From positions 1-47,845 of the forward strand of contig DAIUCV010000002.1 in NCBI GenBank assembly GCA_036846005.1: a stretch of DNA of 47,845 nucleotides, written 5' to 3'. Made by a program: the position numbers and the translations under genes. The notes beneath the pieces were generated by a model, which was given only the letters and a program-made list of their open reading frames with translations, ran no database searches and was not told the origin of the DNA. Shown in pieces: positions 6,863-15,307 of this stretch (positions within the stretch are counted from its first letter, which is position 1; each line of letters opens with the position of its first letter). Source of the DNA: DATEXQ01 sp036846005 (lineage in GTDB: Bacteria > Patescibacteriota > Microgenomatia > UBA8517).

Positions 6863-8203
6863 TTAGATATTTAATACTTTATTGATTCTTAAAAGCGATT
6901 CTTCTTTACCCAATATTACTATTGACTCATTGATAGGCGGTGTGAATCTACTTCCGGTTATGGCTATTCTTAAATCCATAAAAAAATCTCCGGTTTTAAA
7001 TCCCTGCTTTGCTATCTCCTCTATAAGTTTTGTATTTATTTCCTCTATATCCCAGTTTTTAACTGTAGCAAAAACACTTAAAGCGGAAGAGAGGTGCTTT
7101 ACGTAGTTTTTTCCCAGTGATGATTTTGATACTTTTGGAGCTGCAAAGAAAAAATTAGTTAATATCTCAAGCTCTGAAAGTTTTTTAATTCTATTTCTTA
7201 CCAATTCTGTTATTGCCAACTGTTTATCCTTATCCAATTTTGCAAAGTCTGAATTATTAACTTCAAACTTTGAATTTAATAACTCAACCGGGAGTTTACG
7301 GATATATTCTTTATTAAACCAATCTAGTTTATCTTTGTTAAATATAGGGTTTGATTTTTGCAATCCTTTGGGGTCAAATGCCTTTACAAATTCTTCCAGG
7401 GTAAAAAGCTCACGGTTATCTTTAGGAGCCCAACCCAAAAGCATAATAAAATTGAGAATTACCTCCGGTAAATACCCTTCTTCCAATAAACCCTCGCAGG
7501 ATGTACTCCCCTTCCTTTTTGATAACTTTCCCCCCTCAGGATCAAGAATATCTGTTAAATGCCCTATTTCGGGAACGTCAAATCCCAAAAATTTATAAAC
7601 GAGAAGATGTATCGGAGTACTGGGCATCCAATCGTGTCCTCTAAAAACATGGCTTATTTTCATCTTTGTATCGTCAACAACCACAGCCAAGTGATAGGTT
7701 GGATAACTATCGGATTTCAATAACGTCGCATCGCCTACTGCAGAAGTATCCCATTCAATTTCTTTACCCAAAACAAAGTCTTTAAATGATATTTTTTCAT
7801 TATCAGGAACTCTTAATTTGACCGCACCTGAAGAAAATCCTTTATCACGACAGGGATCTCTAAGTTCTTTAGAAAATCCTTCTTTTTTTGCATTTCTAGC
7901 TTTACATTGACAATAAAAAGCATGACCTGCTGAAAGCAGTTTGTCAGCGGCTTCTTGATATAATTCCAACCTTTCCGATTGCACGTAATATTCATTCCAG
8001 TTAAGGTTAAATGTGTGTAATAAATTTTTTATTTCTTCGATCCCACCCAGTACTTCTCTTTTTTTATCGGTATTTTCTATTCTCAGAATAAAATCTCCTT
8101 TTGAATGTCTAGCTAAAGCATAAGCATATAAAGCAGTTCTTAGGTTTCCGATATGCATAGATCCAGTAGGGCTTGGGGCAAACCTGGTTCTTATTGCTGT
8201 CAT
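6863..8203 (-). CDS. gltX: Glutamyl-tRNA synthetase
   Basis: Charges tRNA-Glu with glutamate in the cytoplasm (class I synthetase). From MTAIRTRFAPSPTG the protein has 446 residues, near the usual 460-490. The HIGH motif reads MHIG (within SPTGSMHIGNLRTALY) and the KMSKS loop reads KLSKRKGS. LRIENTD and GHDWMPSTPIHLL blocks are typical of GluRS. The ATG at 8203 was preferred over upstream in-frame ATGs at 8212 and 8242 because it begins the conserved region and lies about 4 nt after the predicted transcription start. It heads an apparent operon with the four genes down to 4918. Confidence 0.97.
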   Translation of the reverse strand: MTAIRTRFAPSPTGSMHIGNLRTALYAYALARHSKGDFILRIENTDKKREVLGGIEEIKNLLHTFNLNWNEYYVQSERLELYQEAADKLLSAGHAFYCQCKARNAKKEGFSKELRDPCRDKGFSSGAVKLRVPDNEKISFKDFVLGKEIEWDTSAVGDATLLKSDSYPTYHLAVVVDDTKMKISHVFRGHDWMPSTPIHLLVYKFLGFDVPEIGHLTDILDPEGGKLSKRKGSTSCEGLLEEGYLPEVILNFIMLLGWAPKDNRELFTLEEFVKAFDPKGLQKSNPIFNKDKLDWFNKEYIRKLPVELLNSKFEVNNSDFAKLDKDKQLAITELVRNRIKKLSELEILTNFFFAAPKVSKSSLGKNYVKHLSSALSVFATVKNWDIEEINTKLIEEIAKQGFKTGDFFMDLRIAITGSRFTPPINESIVILGKEESLLRINKVLNI

Positions 8204-8278
8204 TCTAATCATGATTTTAGCATCAATTAATCTATTTATCATTGATAATTGGTTATTGATAATCGATAATTACAATAT
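8204..8278. promoter_or_regulatory. Divergent promoters of gltX and the exported protein gene
   Basis: Plus strand: TTGATA (8242-8247), 17-nt spacer, GATAAT (8265-8270), with the ATG at 8279, 8 nt after the -10. Minus strand: extended -10 TGCTAAAAT (TAAAAT at 8214-8219), with the gltX ATG at 8203, 10 nt after it. Both transcripts would have leaders of only 2-4 nt. The segment also holds three near-repeats of TTGATAAT. Confidence 0.65.
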
Positions 8279-9328
8279 ATGACCTCCCTGACCAGGATAT
8301 CCATTATCGCCAGAAAAATTATTCGCTATGGCATTTTCGGTGTGATTCTTTTTATCATAGCGAGAAGCACTATCCTTACCGGTATTAGAATCTACAGACA
8401 TTTTTATCCGGAACCGCCGCCTCCTCCTACCGTAAAATTCAATAAACTTCCCAAACTTCCCTTTCCAGAAAAACAAAATCCTGAGGGGATTACCTACACA
8501 TTAGAAACTCCGAATGGAGAATTACCTGTTTTTAGTACTCAGGCAAAAGTTTATTTTATGCCAAAACTTTCACCTTACTTCGGATCGCTTGATGAAGCTA
8601 AGGTAAAAGCCAGGAAATTAGGATTTTCTGGTAATGTTACCTCTGAAAGTGAAACAGTTTATAAATTTTCTAACCCCAAAGTCCCATCTGAATTAAAAAT
8701 AAATATTGTAACCGGAGTTTTTTCTATCAGTTATAATTTATCTTCCGATTCCTCTCCCATAGAAAAGAAGCCTCCTATTGCAGAAGTAGCAGCTGCCCAG
8801 GTTAAATCATTTCTTTCTTCAGGAGGGTTATTACCGGAAGATCTATCGGGTCCTGTCAAACCTGAATTCTTAAAAATCGAAAATCAACAGTTAGTCCAAA
8901 CGATCGCTCTTTCCGATGCCAATTTAATTAAAGTTAATCTTTTCAGGAAAAGTTTTGAAGATCTTCCCAGTTTGACAGCCAACCCAGATCAAGCTGATGT
9001 GTGGTTTATAGTAAGCGGTTCAAACCTTAAGGAAAAACAAATAGTAGCGGGGGAATTCCATCACTTCCCTGTTGAAGAAAGTAACAACTCAACTTACCCC
9101 ATCAAAACCAGCCAACAAGCATGGCAAGAATTACAAGAAAATAAAGCTTATATTGCCAAGTTGGGAACAAATGAGAATAACAATAAAATTACTGTAAGAA
9201 GGGTATATCTTGCCTATTTTGATCCTCCAATGGCAACTGATTTTTATCAGCCAATTATTGTTTTTGAGGGTGACGGAGGCTTTGTTGCCTACATTCCTGC
9301 TGTAACTTCAGATTATTACGGAGAGTAA
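8279..9328 (+). CDS. Membrane-anchored exported protein, unknown function
   Basis: 349 residues. One N-terminal transmembrane segment (about 11-38) is followed by a proline-rich linker (YPEPPPPPT) and a soluble domain of about 300 residues, probably extracytoplasmic, mixed alpha/beta and without Cys. Two similar-looking halves (VYFMPKLSPYFGSLDEAKVKARKLGF and the later TSQQAWQELQENKAYIAK) hint at PepSY-like repeats, but the match is weak. No family was assigned. The last 13 bp overlap the convergent carboxypeptidase gene. Confidence 0.75.
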   Translation: MTSLTRISIIARKIIRYGIFGVILFIIARSTILTGIRIYRHFYPEPPPPPTVKFNKLPKLPFPEKQNPEGITYTLETPNGELPVFSTQAKVYFMPKLSPYFGSLDEAKVKARKLGFSGNVTSESETVYKFSNPKVPSELKINIVTGVFSISYNLSSDSSPIEKKPPIAEVAAAQVKSFLSSGGLLPEDLSGPVKPEFLKIENQQLVQTIALSDANLIKVNLFRKSFEDLPSLTANPDQADVWFIVSGSNLKEKQIVAGEFHHFPVEESNNSTYPIKTSQQAWQELQENKAYIAKLGTNENNNKITVRRVYLAYFDPPMATDFYQPIIVFEGDGGFVAYIPAVTSDYYGE

Positions 9329-10260
9329 GAAAATTTGACTTCTTTCCACTCGTAATTTGCAAATATCCAGTCAATAACCTCTTTTGTTTCGCCAAATCTA
9401 TCCTGGCTTCCCAGTAAGGCAATCATAACCTTTTTATCTCCCCTTTCGATATAAGTAACCATGTTTTCCCTGGCATTTTCTGTCCAGCCTGTCTTAACTC
9501 CTGATACTCCCTCCATCGTTCCCAAAAGTTTATTGGTACTGATGATTTTATGCACGTTTTTCCCGTCAACGCTGGTAATAATTTTTTCTTTCTGACTCAC
9601 TCTCTGGGCAAAACGGGGGTTTTTCATCGCAATGATGGCAATTCTAATTAAATCCCTTGCGGTTGAATAATGATTATTCCCATCAAATCCAACCGGATTG
9701 TCAAAATAAGTATTTGCCAAATTATATTCTTTCACTTTTTCATTCATGGCCGCTACAAAACCTTCAATTCCCCCCGGATAATTTTGAGCTAAAGTTTCGG
9801 CTGCATCATTTGCACTAAAAATTAGCAGTGCGTCCAGTAAATTTCCGGCTGTAATTTCTTCTCCCTCGACAAGACCAACCTTTTGACCGTCTGTCTTAAA
9901 TCCATCAACCTTTAAAACATTGTTGTCTTGAAAATAATCCATAGCAACCAAAGCCGTAACAATTTTTGTTGTTGATGCCGGAAGAAGAGTCAAATCGGGA
10001 TTTTTCTCATAAAGGGGAGTCATCGATGCTAAGTCGATTGCCAAAACAGCCTGTGCTGAAATTATCGGAAAAGTATTGATATTATCTTTTAAGGTTGGGT
10101 TTGGGGTAAACTCTTTGGTTTCAATCTTATCCGGGACTATTTTTTCCTTGGGTTTACTTTCTTGTATTGTTGATAAGGACAGACCACAAGTTGCAATAAA
10201 GATAAAAGAAAGCATAAGCAAATATAAAAATAAGGATTTGCTTAATTTGGGGATTTTCAT
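9316..10260 (-). CDS. D-alanyl-D-alanine carboxypeptidase (PBP5/S11 family)
   Basis: Trims the terminal D-Ala from peptidoglycan stem peptides outside the membrane. All three active-site motifs are present: SxxK as STTK (S96-K99), SxN as SAN (149-151) and KTG (256-258). An N-terminal hydrophobic segment (about 8-30) serves as signal or anchor. The 314 residues cover the catalytic domain only; the C-terminal beta domain and amphipathic helix of PBP5 are absent. It starts 16 nt after aspS and is probably co-transcribed with it. Confidence 0.93.
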   Translation of the reverse strand: MKIPKLSKSLFLYLLMLSFIFIATCGLSLSTIQESKPKEKIVPDKIETKEFTPNPTLKDNINTFPIISAQAVLAIDLASMTPLYEKNPDLTLLPASTTKIVTALVAMDYFQDNNVLKVDGFKTDGQKVGLVEGEEITAGNLLDALLIFSANDAAETLAQNYPGGIEGFVAAMNEKVKEYNLANTYFDNPVGFDGNNHYSTARDLIRIAIIAMKNPRFAQRVSQKEKIITSVDGKNVHKIISTNKLLGTMEGVSGVKTGWTENARENMVTYIERGDKKVMIALLGSQDRFGETKEVIDWIFANYEWKEVKFSYSP

Positions 10261-10276
10261 ATGAACGGGATTAATA

Positions 10277-11680
10277 TTATCTTTTCTTGACGCTTATTCC
10301 AACTTCTTCCAATTGATTTTCGGTTGCCCTGCTGGGTGCATCCATTACGGCTGTGGTGCCTCCTGCAGTCATCGGAAATGCCATTACTTCTCTTAATGAA
10401 GGTTCTCCCAAAACTACCATCAAAAACCTGTCAATTCCCGGGGCAATTCCTCCATGGGGCGGAACTCCATATTTAAATGCGGACAGCATATGTTCAAATT
10501 CCAATTTTTGTTCTTTATTAAAACCAATCAAATCAAACACCTTATCCTGAATTTCCGGCTGGTGGATTCTAATGCTTCCGCCTCCTACCTCAAAACCGTT
10601 TAACACCATGTCATGCTGTAATCCTCTAACCTTTAAGGGATCTTTATTTAAAAGTGGAATATCTTTGGGATTCGGTGCCGTAAACATGTGATGCGAGGGA
10701 GCAAATTTGGCAACACCCGATCCATGAAAGTAGTCTTCTTTTGTTTGTTTGGTAAATAATGGGAAATCTACAATCCAGGCAAATGCCAATTCGTTTACAT
10801 CCTTTTTATTTTTCCTCAAATCCGGTTTATCATTGCCGTACTTTTTAAGAGCTTCCTCATGGGTAATCCTCGGCCAGGGAGACTGCTTAATTTTTTTGTT
10901 GGGAAATATCTTTAATACCAACTGGGTAAAAAGTTCTTCCGCGAGATTTAAAATATCCTCCTGTTCCACAAATGACATTTCCAAATCAAGCTGGGTGAAT
11001 TCTCCATACGCTCTGTCGGCTCTGGGATCTTCATCCCTAAAACATCTGGCTATCTGAAAGTATCTCTCAAACCCGGCTACCATTAAAAGCTGTTTATATT
11101 GTTGGGGTGATTGGGGAAGAGCATAAAATTTTCCCGGTTGAAGTCGGGAAGGAACGATAAAATCTCTTGCTCCTTCAGGAGTAGTTTTGGTTAAAATCGG
11201 TGTTTCAATTTCTACAAAATCTTTATCAATCAACCATTCTCTGATAAAGGAAACAACTTTAGAACGAATTCGGATATTTTCGCTCATTCTTTTTCTTCTT
11301 AAATCAAGATATCGGTATTTAAGTCTTGTGGGTTCTTCAATATCTAGTCCCTCGGTATCGAGTGGAATCGGAATTTCATCAGCCAGTGATATTACTTTTA
11401 AGTTAGTAATTTTAATTTCTATCTCTCCTGTTTCAATGTTTCGATTGACTAATTTTTCCGGTCTTTTATTTACGCTTCCGTCAATTTCTACTACGCTCTC
11501 TGAAGTAATTTTCGGTAGGTTTGTTCCTACACACTGAATAATTCCCGTTCTATCCCTAAGATCTATAAAGGTTATTTTTCCGTGGTCTCTAATGGTATTT
11601 ACCCACCCTAGAAGTTTTACTTTCTCCCCGATTTTATCGATACATTGAAGCACTAAGGTTCTTTTATTTTTCTCAATCAT
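10277..11680 (-). CDS. aspS: Aspartyl-tRNA synthetase lacking the bacterial GAD insertion
   Basis: Charges tRNA-Asp (or tRNA-Asp and tRNA-Asn if non-discriminating). The order is an OB-fold anticodon domain (about 1-105), then the class II catalytic core: motif 2 FQIARCFRDEDPRADR and motif 3 GIAPGIDRFLM. The C-terminus (EPSLREVMAFPMTAGGTTAVMDAPS) is of bacterial type. At about 467 residues it is some 120 short of bacterial AspRS (about 590): YGNDKPDLR runs almost directly into FAWIVDFPLF, where the GAD domain normally sits. The ATG at 11680 was chosen because the predicted transcript starts near 11684; a GTG at 11686 is just upstream of that point. Confidence 0.96.
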   Translation of the reverse strand: MIEKNKRTLVLQCIDKIGEKVKLLGWVNTIRDHGKITFIDLRDRTGIIQCVGTNLPKITSESVVEIDGSVNKRPEKLVNRNIETGEIEIKITNLKVISLADEIPIPLDTEGLDIEEPTRLKYRYLDLRRKRMSENIRIRSKVVSFIREWLIDKDFVEIETPILTKTTPEGARDFIVPSRLQPGKFYALPQSPQQYKQLLMVAGFERYFQIARCFRDEDPRADRAYGEFTQLDLEMSFVEQEDILNLAEELFTQLVLKIFPNKKIKQSPWPRITHEEALKKYGNDKPDLRKNKKDVNELAFAWIVDFPLFTKQTKEDYFHGSGVAKFAPSHHMFTAPNPKDIPLLNKDPLKVRGLQHDMVLNGFEVGGGSIRIHQPEIQDKVFDLIGFNKEQKLEFEHMLSAFKYGVPPHGGIAPGIDRFLMVVLGEPSLREVMAFPMTAGGTTAVMDAPSRATENQLEEVGISVKKR

Positions 11681-11690
11681 ATTCACTCGT

Positions 11691-11719
11691 ATTGTAATTG
11701 GTTATGACCAAGTTGACAA
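11691..11719 (-). promoter_or_regulatory. aspS promoter
   Basis: TTGTCA (11714-11719), a 17-nt spacer and TACAAT (11691-11696) on the minus strand. The predicted start near 11684 leaves a leader of about 4 nt before the ATG at 11680. Its -35 shares bases with the -35 of the divergent promoter. Confidence 0.7.
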
Positions 11720-11743
11720 GAATATCCATACATCTGCTATAAT
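11713..11743 (+). promoter_or_regulatory. Divergent promoter of the short RNA or leader
   Basis: TTGACA (11713-11718), a 19-nt spacer and an extended -10 TGCTATAAT (TATAAT at 11738-11743). The perfect -35 and extended -10 make this one of the strongest promoters in the window. The -35 overlaps the aspS -35 by 5 bp. Confidence 0.72.
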
Positions 11744-11749
11744 ACGACC

Positions 11750-11814
11750 AGATCTAAGATTGGGGAGATTATTAAATCCCATAAAGAGAAAACCTCCCAA
11801 AAGGAGGTTTTTTT
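11750..11814 (+). ncRNA. Short structured RNA or 5' leader ending in an intrinsic terminator
   Basis: Between the strong promoter at 11713-11743 and a good terminator at 11789-11814 lies a transcript of about 65 nt with no start codon followed by a useful frame. A first weak hairpin can form (GGGGA at 11762-11766 with TCCC at 11777-11780), followed by the terminator. It is either a small RNA in its own right or the attenuator part of a leader of about 180 nt for the Cys-rich gene at 11929. No known RNA family was recognised. Confidence 0.45.
11789..11814 (+). terminator. Intrinsic terminator
   Basis: AAAACCTCC / GGAGGTTTT 9-bp stem, 5-nt loop, followed by a run of T to 11814. The 3' arm carries GGAGG, which also appears unpaired at 11847-11851. 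Confidence 0.85.
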
Positions 11815-11928
11815 GTCTCTATAAAAGTTCTTTAACGAATTCAAAAGGAGGAAAACACAAAAAATCTTTCGTCCGTCTTAACACATTATTCAAATCTTAC
11901 TAAAACCGTTGAGTTAAAGGAGAGAAAC

Positions 11929-12135
11929 ATGTGTCAAGGAAAAGTATTTATTTGGTGGCATGGACGTAAACGTTGCACATGCCCTATGCTAAAGTGCAAC
12001 CAAATCCTCCGAGAAGAATCGGGTTGTCCTTCTCATGGATGGAGCTTTGCCGACGGCATAAAAAACGTTCGGTTCGCCCGTAAAAAAATCTCCGTCTTTC
12101 GAAGAAAAACACCTGAACTACAAAGATCCGTTTAA
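11929..12135 (+). CDS. Small basic Cys-rich protein, unknown
   Basis: 68 residues with four Cys near the middle in the pattern CTC-x4-C-x9-C plus one at position 2, two Trp pairs and a basic C-terminal half. This could be a small zinc-binding, nucleic-acid-binding protein, but no family was recognised. AAAGGAGA sits 6 nt before the ATG, and a strong terminator follows the stop, so expression is likely. The gene has an unusually long leader (about 180 nt from the promoter at 11713-11743) that contains a terminator. Confidence 0.6.
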   Translation: MCQGKVFIWWHGRKRCTCPMLKCNQILREESGCPSHGWSFADGIKNVRFARKKISVFRRKTPELQRSV

Positions 12136-12161
12136 TAGACCTGTTTTTATAACCTTACACC

Positions 12162-12200
12162 CCCAGGGTAAATTTTAAGTTTTACCCTGGGTATTTTTTT
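12162..12200 (+). terminator. Intrinsic terminator after the Cys-rich gene
   Basis: CCCAGGGTAAA / TTTACCCTGGG, a perfect 11-bp stem with an 8-nt loop, followed by TATTTTTTT. It ends just before the stop codon of the convergent recJ gene. Confidence 0.92.
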
Positions 12201-12202
12201 AC

Positions 12203-13891
12203 TTAAAATTTTATATCTTTAATTTTTACTTCCAAATTTTTATCTCCGTTCCAATTATTTTCTTCGATACCGTAAGCAATATCTATTTTTTTTTCGGGTG
12301 ATATACTCTTCCTTATTTCCCCCATTCCAAAAGCAATTCCATTTAAAATCTTGTCTGAATTTTTTAATTTCAATTTCAAATGTTTTGAATCTATACCCAC
12401 AGTCTTAGCGTCCAATACATCAACATTTTTTGTTACAAATATTGGGATTGGGTTTCCCAGACCCACCGGTTCAAATTCCTTTATTTTTTCCAGAAGAGAA
12501 GAATCAATTATATTAAAATCGATTTCTAAATCCGCTTTTAAAGTTTTTGTTAGCATCTCTTTGTTTAATATTTTTTCCGAATCTTCTTCAACCAGTTTTG
12601 AGAATTCTGCAATTTTTTCTGTTTTAATCGAAAAACCTGCGGCCATCGGATGTCCTCCTCCGCCTTCCAAATACGTATCGTATTTTTGTATGAATTCAAT
12701 GATATTAAAACCGGGGATGCTTCTGGCTGAAGCTTTGGAAATATTTTTACCTCTAGATAAAACTATGGCCGGACGCCAAAACTCTTCAACAAGCTTTGCA
12801 GCCGCCAAACCAATAACTCCTTCATGGTAACTCTCATGGGATAAAACTATAATTCCCTTACTGGATTTGAGTATTGCTTCTTCTTTAGCGTGTAAAAGTA
12901 CCTCTTCTACTACTTTTTGTCTTTTGGCATTAGTTCTTCCCAAATGAATAGCAAGTTCTGTTGCTCGCGCAGGACTTTTGGTACACAAAAGCCTTAACGA
13001 ATCAATTGCATGTTCCAACCTTCCCATTGCATTTAGCCTTGGGGCAATTATAAAACCTATTGCATAGGAACCTATACTCCCCTTTTTTAATCCCGCCTCT
13101 CTAAAAAGAGCATTAAGCCCATACCTTTGAGTATCGTTTAATTCAACAAGACCATATTTTGCAAATGATCTGTTTGCTCCTATCAAGGGTATTTGATCGG
13201 CAATAGTTCCTATGGCAACCAATTCCAAAGATTTGTTGATTTGAAATATAGAACTAGTTTTAAATCTTCTCAAGATTTCTCGTGCCAAAATCCAGGCAAT
13301 ACCCGACCCGCTTGTTTTAACCGTATGAATTATGCTGAATGCGCTAGGAAGTTTATCTTTTTTAAGATGGTGGTCTGTAATAATTACATCTATTCCCAGT
13401 TTTTGCACCTTATTAATGGCTTTTGCTGCTACTATTCCGTTATCGACGGTAATTATCAATTTAAGATCTGGGTATTGAGATTTAAGTTTCTCAACGCTTG
13501 TAAAATTAATGCCGTATCCTTCCGAAAAACGTTCAGGTATATAAGGAGTTACATCTAAACCAAGACTATATAAAGCTTCCCAAAGAATTGCCGAGGCACA
13601 TATTCCGTCGGCATCGTAATCTCCGTAGATAATTACTTTTTCCTTATCTTTAAATGCTTTTTGAATACGCTTAATTGCTTTATTCAAATATATTTCGTTA
13701 ATTCCTAAATTTCTGATTTCTAATTTTTCCGGAAGAGTTGGCTTAAAAAATTCTTTCTTTTCTTTTACAGTCTTTATACCTCTATTTTTAAGAAGAATAT
13801 CTACAATTTTTTCATTGGTAATTGTTATCTTGGATTTCGGATTTTTATAGAGTATTTCCCATCTTTTCGTTTTATGGTTTTTAAAGCTCAT
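12203..13891 (-). CDS. recJ: Single-stranded-DNA-specific exonuclease RecJ
   Basis: 5'-3' ssDNA exonuclease used in recombination and mismatch repair. 562 residues, a typical length. DHH-domain motifs are VIIYGDYDADGICAS (motif I) and IITDHH (motif III). The DHHA1 domain has GGGGHPMAAGF. The C-terminal OB-like domain follows at about 460-560. The ATG falls exactly on the predicted transcription start (6 nt after TATACT), and no Shine-Dalgarno sequence exists. It is divergent from cca with 23 bp between the two start codons. Confidence 0.96.
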   Translation of the reverse strand: MSFKNHKTKRWEILYKNPKSKITITNEKIVDILLKNRGIKTVKEKKEFFKPTLPEKLEIRNLGINEIYLNKAIKRIQKAFKDKEKVIIYGDYDADGICASAILWEALYSLGLDVTPYIPERFSEGYGINFTSVEKLKSQYPDLKLIITVDNGIVAAKAINKVQKLGIDVIITDHHLKKDKLPSAFSIIHTVKTSGSGIAWILAREILRRFKTSSIFQINKSLELVAIGTIADQIPLIGANRSFAKYGLVELNDTQRYGLNALFREAGLKKGSIGSYAIGFIIAPRLNAMGRLEHAIDSLRLLCTKSPARATELAIHLGRTNAKRQKVVEEVLLHAKEEAILKSSKGIIVLSHESYHEGVIGLAAAKLVEEFWRPAIVLSRGKNISKASARSIPGFNIIEFIQKYDTYLEGGGGHPMAAGFSIKTEKIAEFSKLVEEDSEKILNKEMLTKTLKADLEIDFNIIDSSLLEKIKEFEPVGLGNPIPIFVTKNVDVLDAKTVGIDSKHLKLKLKNSDKILNGIAFGMGEIRKSISPEKKIDIAYGIEENNWNGDKNLEVKIKDIKF

Positions 13892-13897
13892 AATTGA

Positions 13898-13925
13898 AGT
13901 ATAATTATCTTAAGATGAATGTCCA
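13898..13925. promoter_or_regulatory. Overlapping divergent promoters of recJ and cca
   Basis: Minus strand (recJ): TGGACA (13920-13925), 16-nt spacer, TATACT (13898-13903). Plus strand (cca): TATAAT (13900-13905), with no convincing -35. The two -10 boxes share four base pairs, and the recJ -35 lies inside codons 2-4 of cca. Only one polymerase can bind at a time. Confidence 0.65.
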
Positions 13926-15291
13926 GATACCCGAAAAGGTTTTAGACATAATAAATAAATTTGAAAAAAAGAATTTCGAAATTTATATCGTGGGTGGAGC
14001 AGTCAGGGATATCTTAATGAATAAACCAACCTATGACTGGGATTTCACTACAAATGCAATTCCTGAGGAAATTCTTAAAATCTTTCCCGACGCTTATTAT
14101 GACAATATTTTCGGAACCGTAGGAATTCCAGCAGAGATTGAAGATGATAGACCGTATGAAATAACAACTTTTAGAACCGAATACGGATATTCGGATACGA
14201 GAAGACCGGATAAGATTAAGTGGGGAAAATCTATTGAGGAAGATTTGAAAAGACGCGATTTTACAATTAATGCCATGGCCTTCCAACGAAATGAGGAGAA
14301 ACCTCTTACTTCTACCTCCCCTTTTACGCTTATTGACCTTTACGATGGGCAAAAAGATCTTAAGAATAAACTAATACGTGCCGTGGGTGATGCCAATGAA
14401 CGTTTTTCCGAGGATGCACTAAGAATGATGAGGGCCGTAAGAATTGCAGCCGAACTGGGATTTGATATTGAAGAGAAGACTCTTGATGCTGTACGTACAA
14501 ATGCACCCCTGATAAATAAAATCGCAAAAGAAAGAGTCAGAGATGAACTTTTCAAGATTTTAAAATCTCCTTATCCATATGAGGGAATGGTTATTTTTAA
14601 GAATGTAGGATTGATGCAGGAAGTTTTACCTGAAATGGAGAAAACTTTTGGTGTTGAACAAAAATCTCCGGGAAGACACCATATCTACGATGTGGGAACC
14701 CATTCTCTTAACTCTCTTAAATTTTGTAAATCCGAAGATCCCATCACACGTCTGGCAACTTTTATTCACGATGTCGGTAAACCATTAACTTATAAGAAAA
14801 ATTCTGATGGACTAATCACCTTTTATAATCATGAAATGGTAAGTGCTAAAATCGCAGAGCGTATTGCCGAAAGATTAAAACTATCCAATAAAGATAAAGA
14901 TAAATTTATAAAACTTGTTCGCTGGCATCAGTTTAGTGTTGATGAAAACCAAACCGATTCTGCTGTGAGGCGTTTTATCAGAAATGTCGGTATTGAAAAT
15001 ATTGCCGAGATGCTTTCCCTTCGTACGGGAGATCGATTGGGAGGAGGAGCAAGAGAAACTTCATGGAGATTGGAAGAATTTAAAAAACGCTTAATTGAGG
15101 TACAAAAACAGCCCTTTACTGTTCATGATTTAAAAATCACAGGAAATGATGTGATGAAAATTTTAGATATTAAACCAGGACCCAGGATAGGAGAAATATT
15201 AAATGAATTATTCGAGGAAGTGGTTGAGAAAAAAATTGAAAATGATAAAAAGATTTTAGTAAAAAGAGTTAAACAGTTAGCTATTAAATAA
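13915..15291 (+). CDS. cca: CCA tRNA nucleotidyltransferase with HD domain
   Basis: Adds or repairs the 3' CCA of tRNAs. This fits the tRNA-Pro gene in this window, which encodes no CCA. 458 residues: the nucleotidyltransferase head has GGAVRD (about 27-32) and the metal-binding DWD (41-43), followed by the RRDFTINAMAF block. The RNA-binding region has ERVRDELFKIL. An HD phosphohydrolase domain follows (FIHDVGKP). The ATG at 13915 is preferred over the upstream TTG at 13894 because the -10 box lies between them and the conserved sequence begins at MNVQIPEKVL. Confidence 0.95.
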   Translation: MNVQIPEKVLDIINKFEKKNFEIYIVGGAVRDILMNKPTYDWDFTTNAIPEEILKIFPDAYYDNIFGTVGIPAEIEDDRPYEITTFRTEYGYSDTRRPDKIKWGKSIEEDLKRRDFTINAMAFQRNEEKPLTSTSPFTLIDLYDGQKDLKNKLIRAVGDANERFSEDALRMMRAVRIAAELGFDIEEKTLDAVRTNAPLINKIAKERVRDELFKILKSPYPYEGMVIFKNVGLMQEVLPEMEKTFGVEQKSPGRHHIYDVGTHSLNSLKFCKSEDPITRLATFIHDVGKPLTYKKNSDGLITFYNHEMVSAKIAERIAERLKLSNKDKDKFIKLVRWHQFSVDENQTDSAVRRFIRNVGIENIAEMLSLRTGDRLGGGARETSWRLEEFKKRLIEVQKQPFTVHDLKITGNDVMKILDIKPGPRIGEILNELFEEVVEKKIENDKKILVKRVKQLAIK

Positions 15292-15307
15292 AAAGCTTAC
15301 TCTCTAT

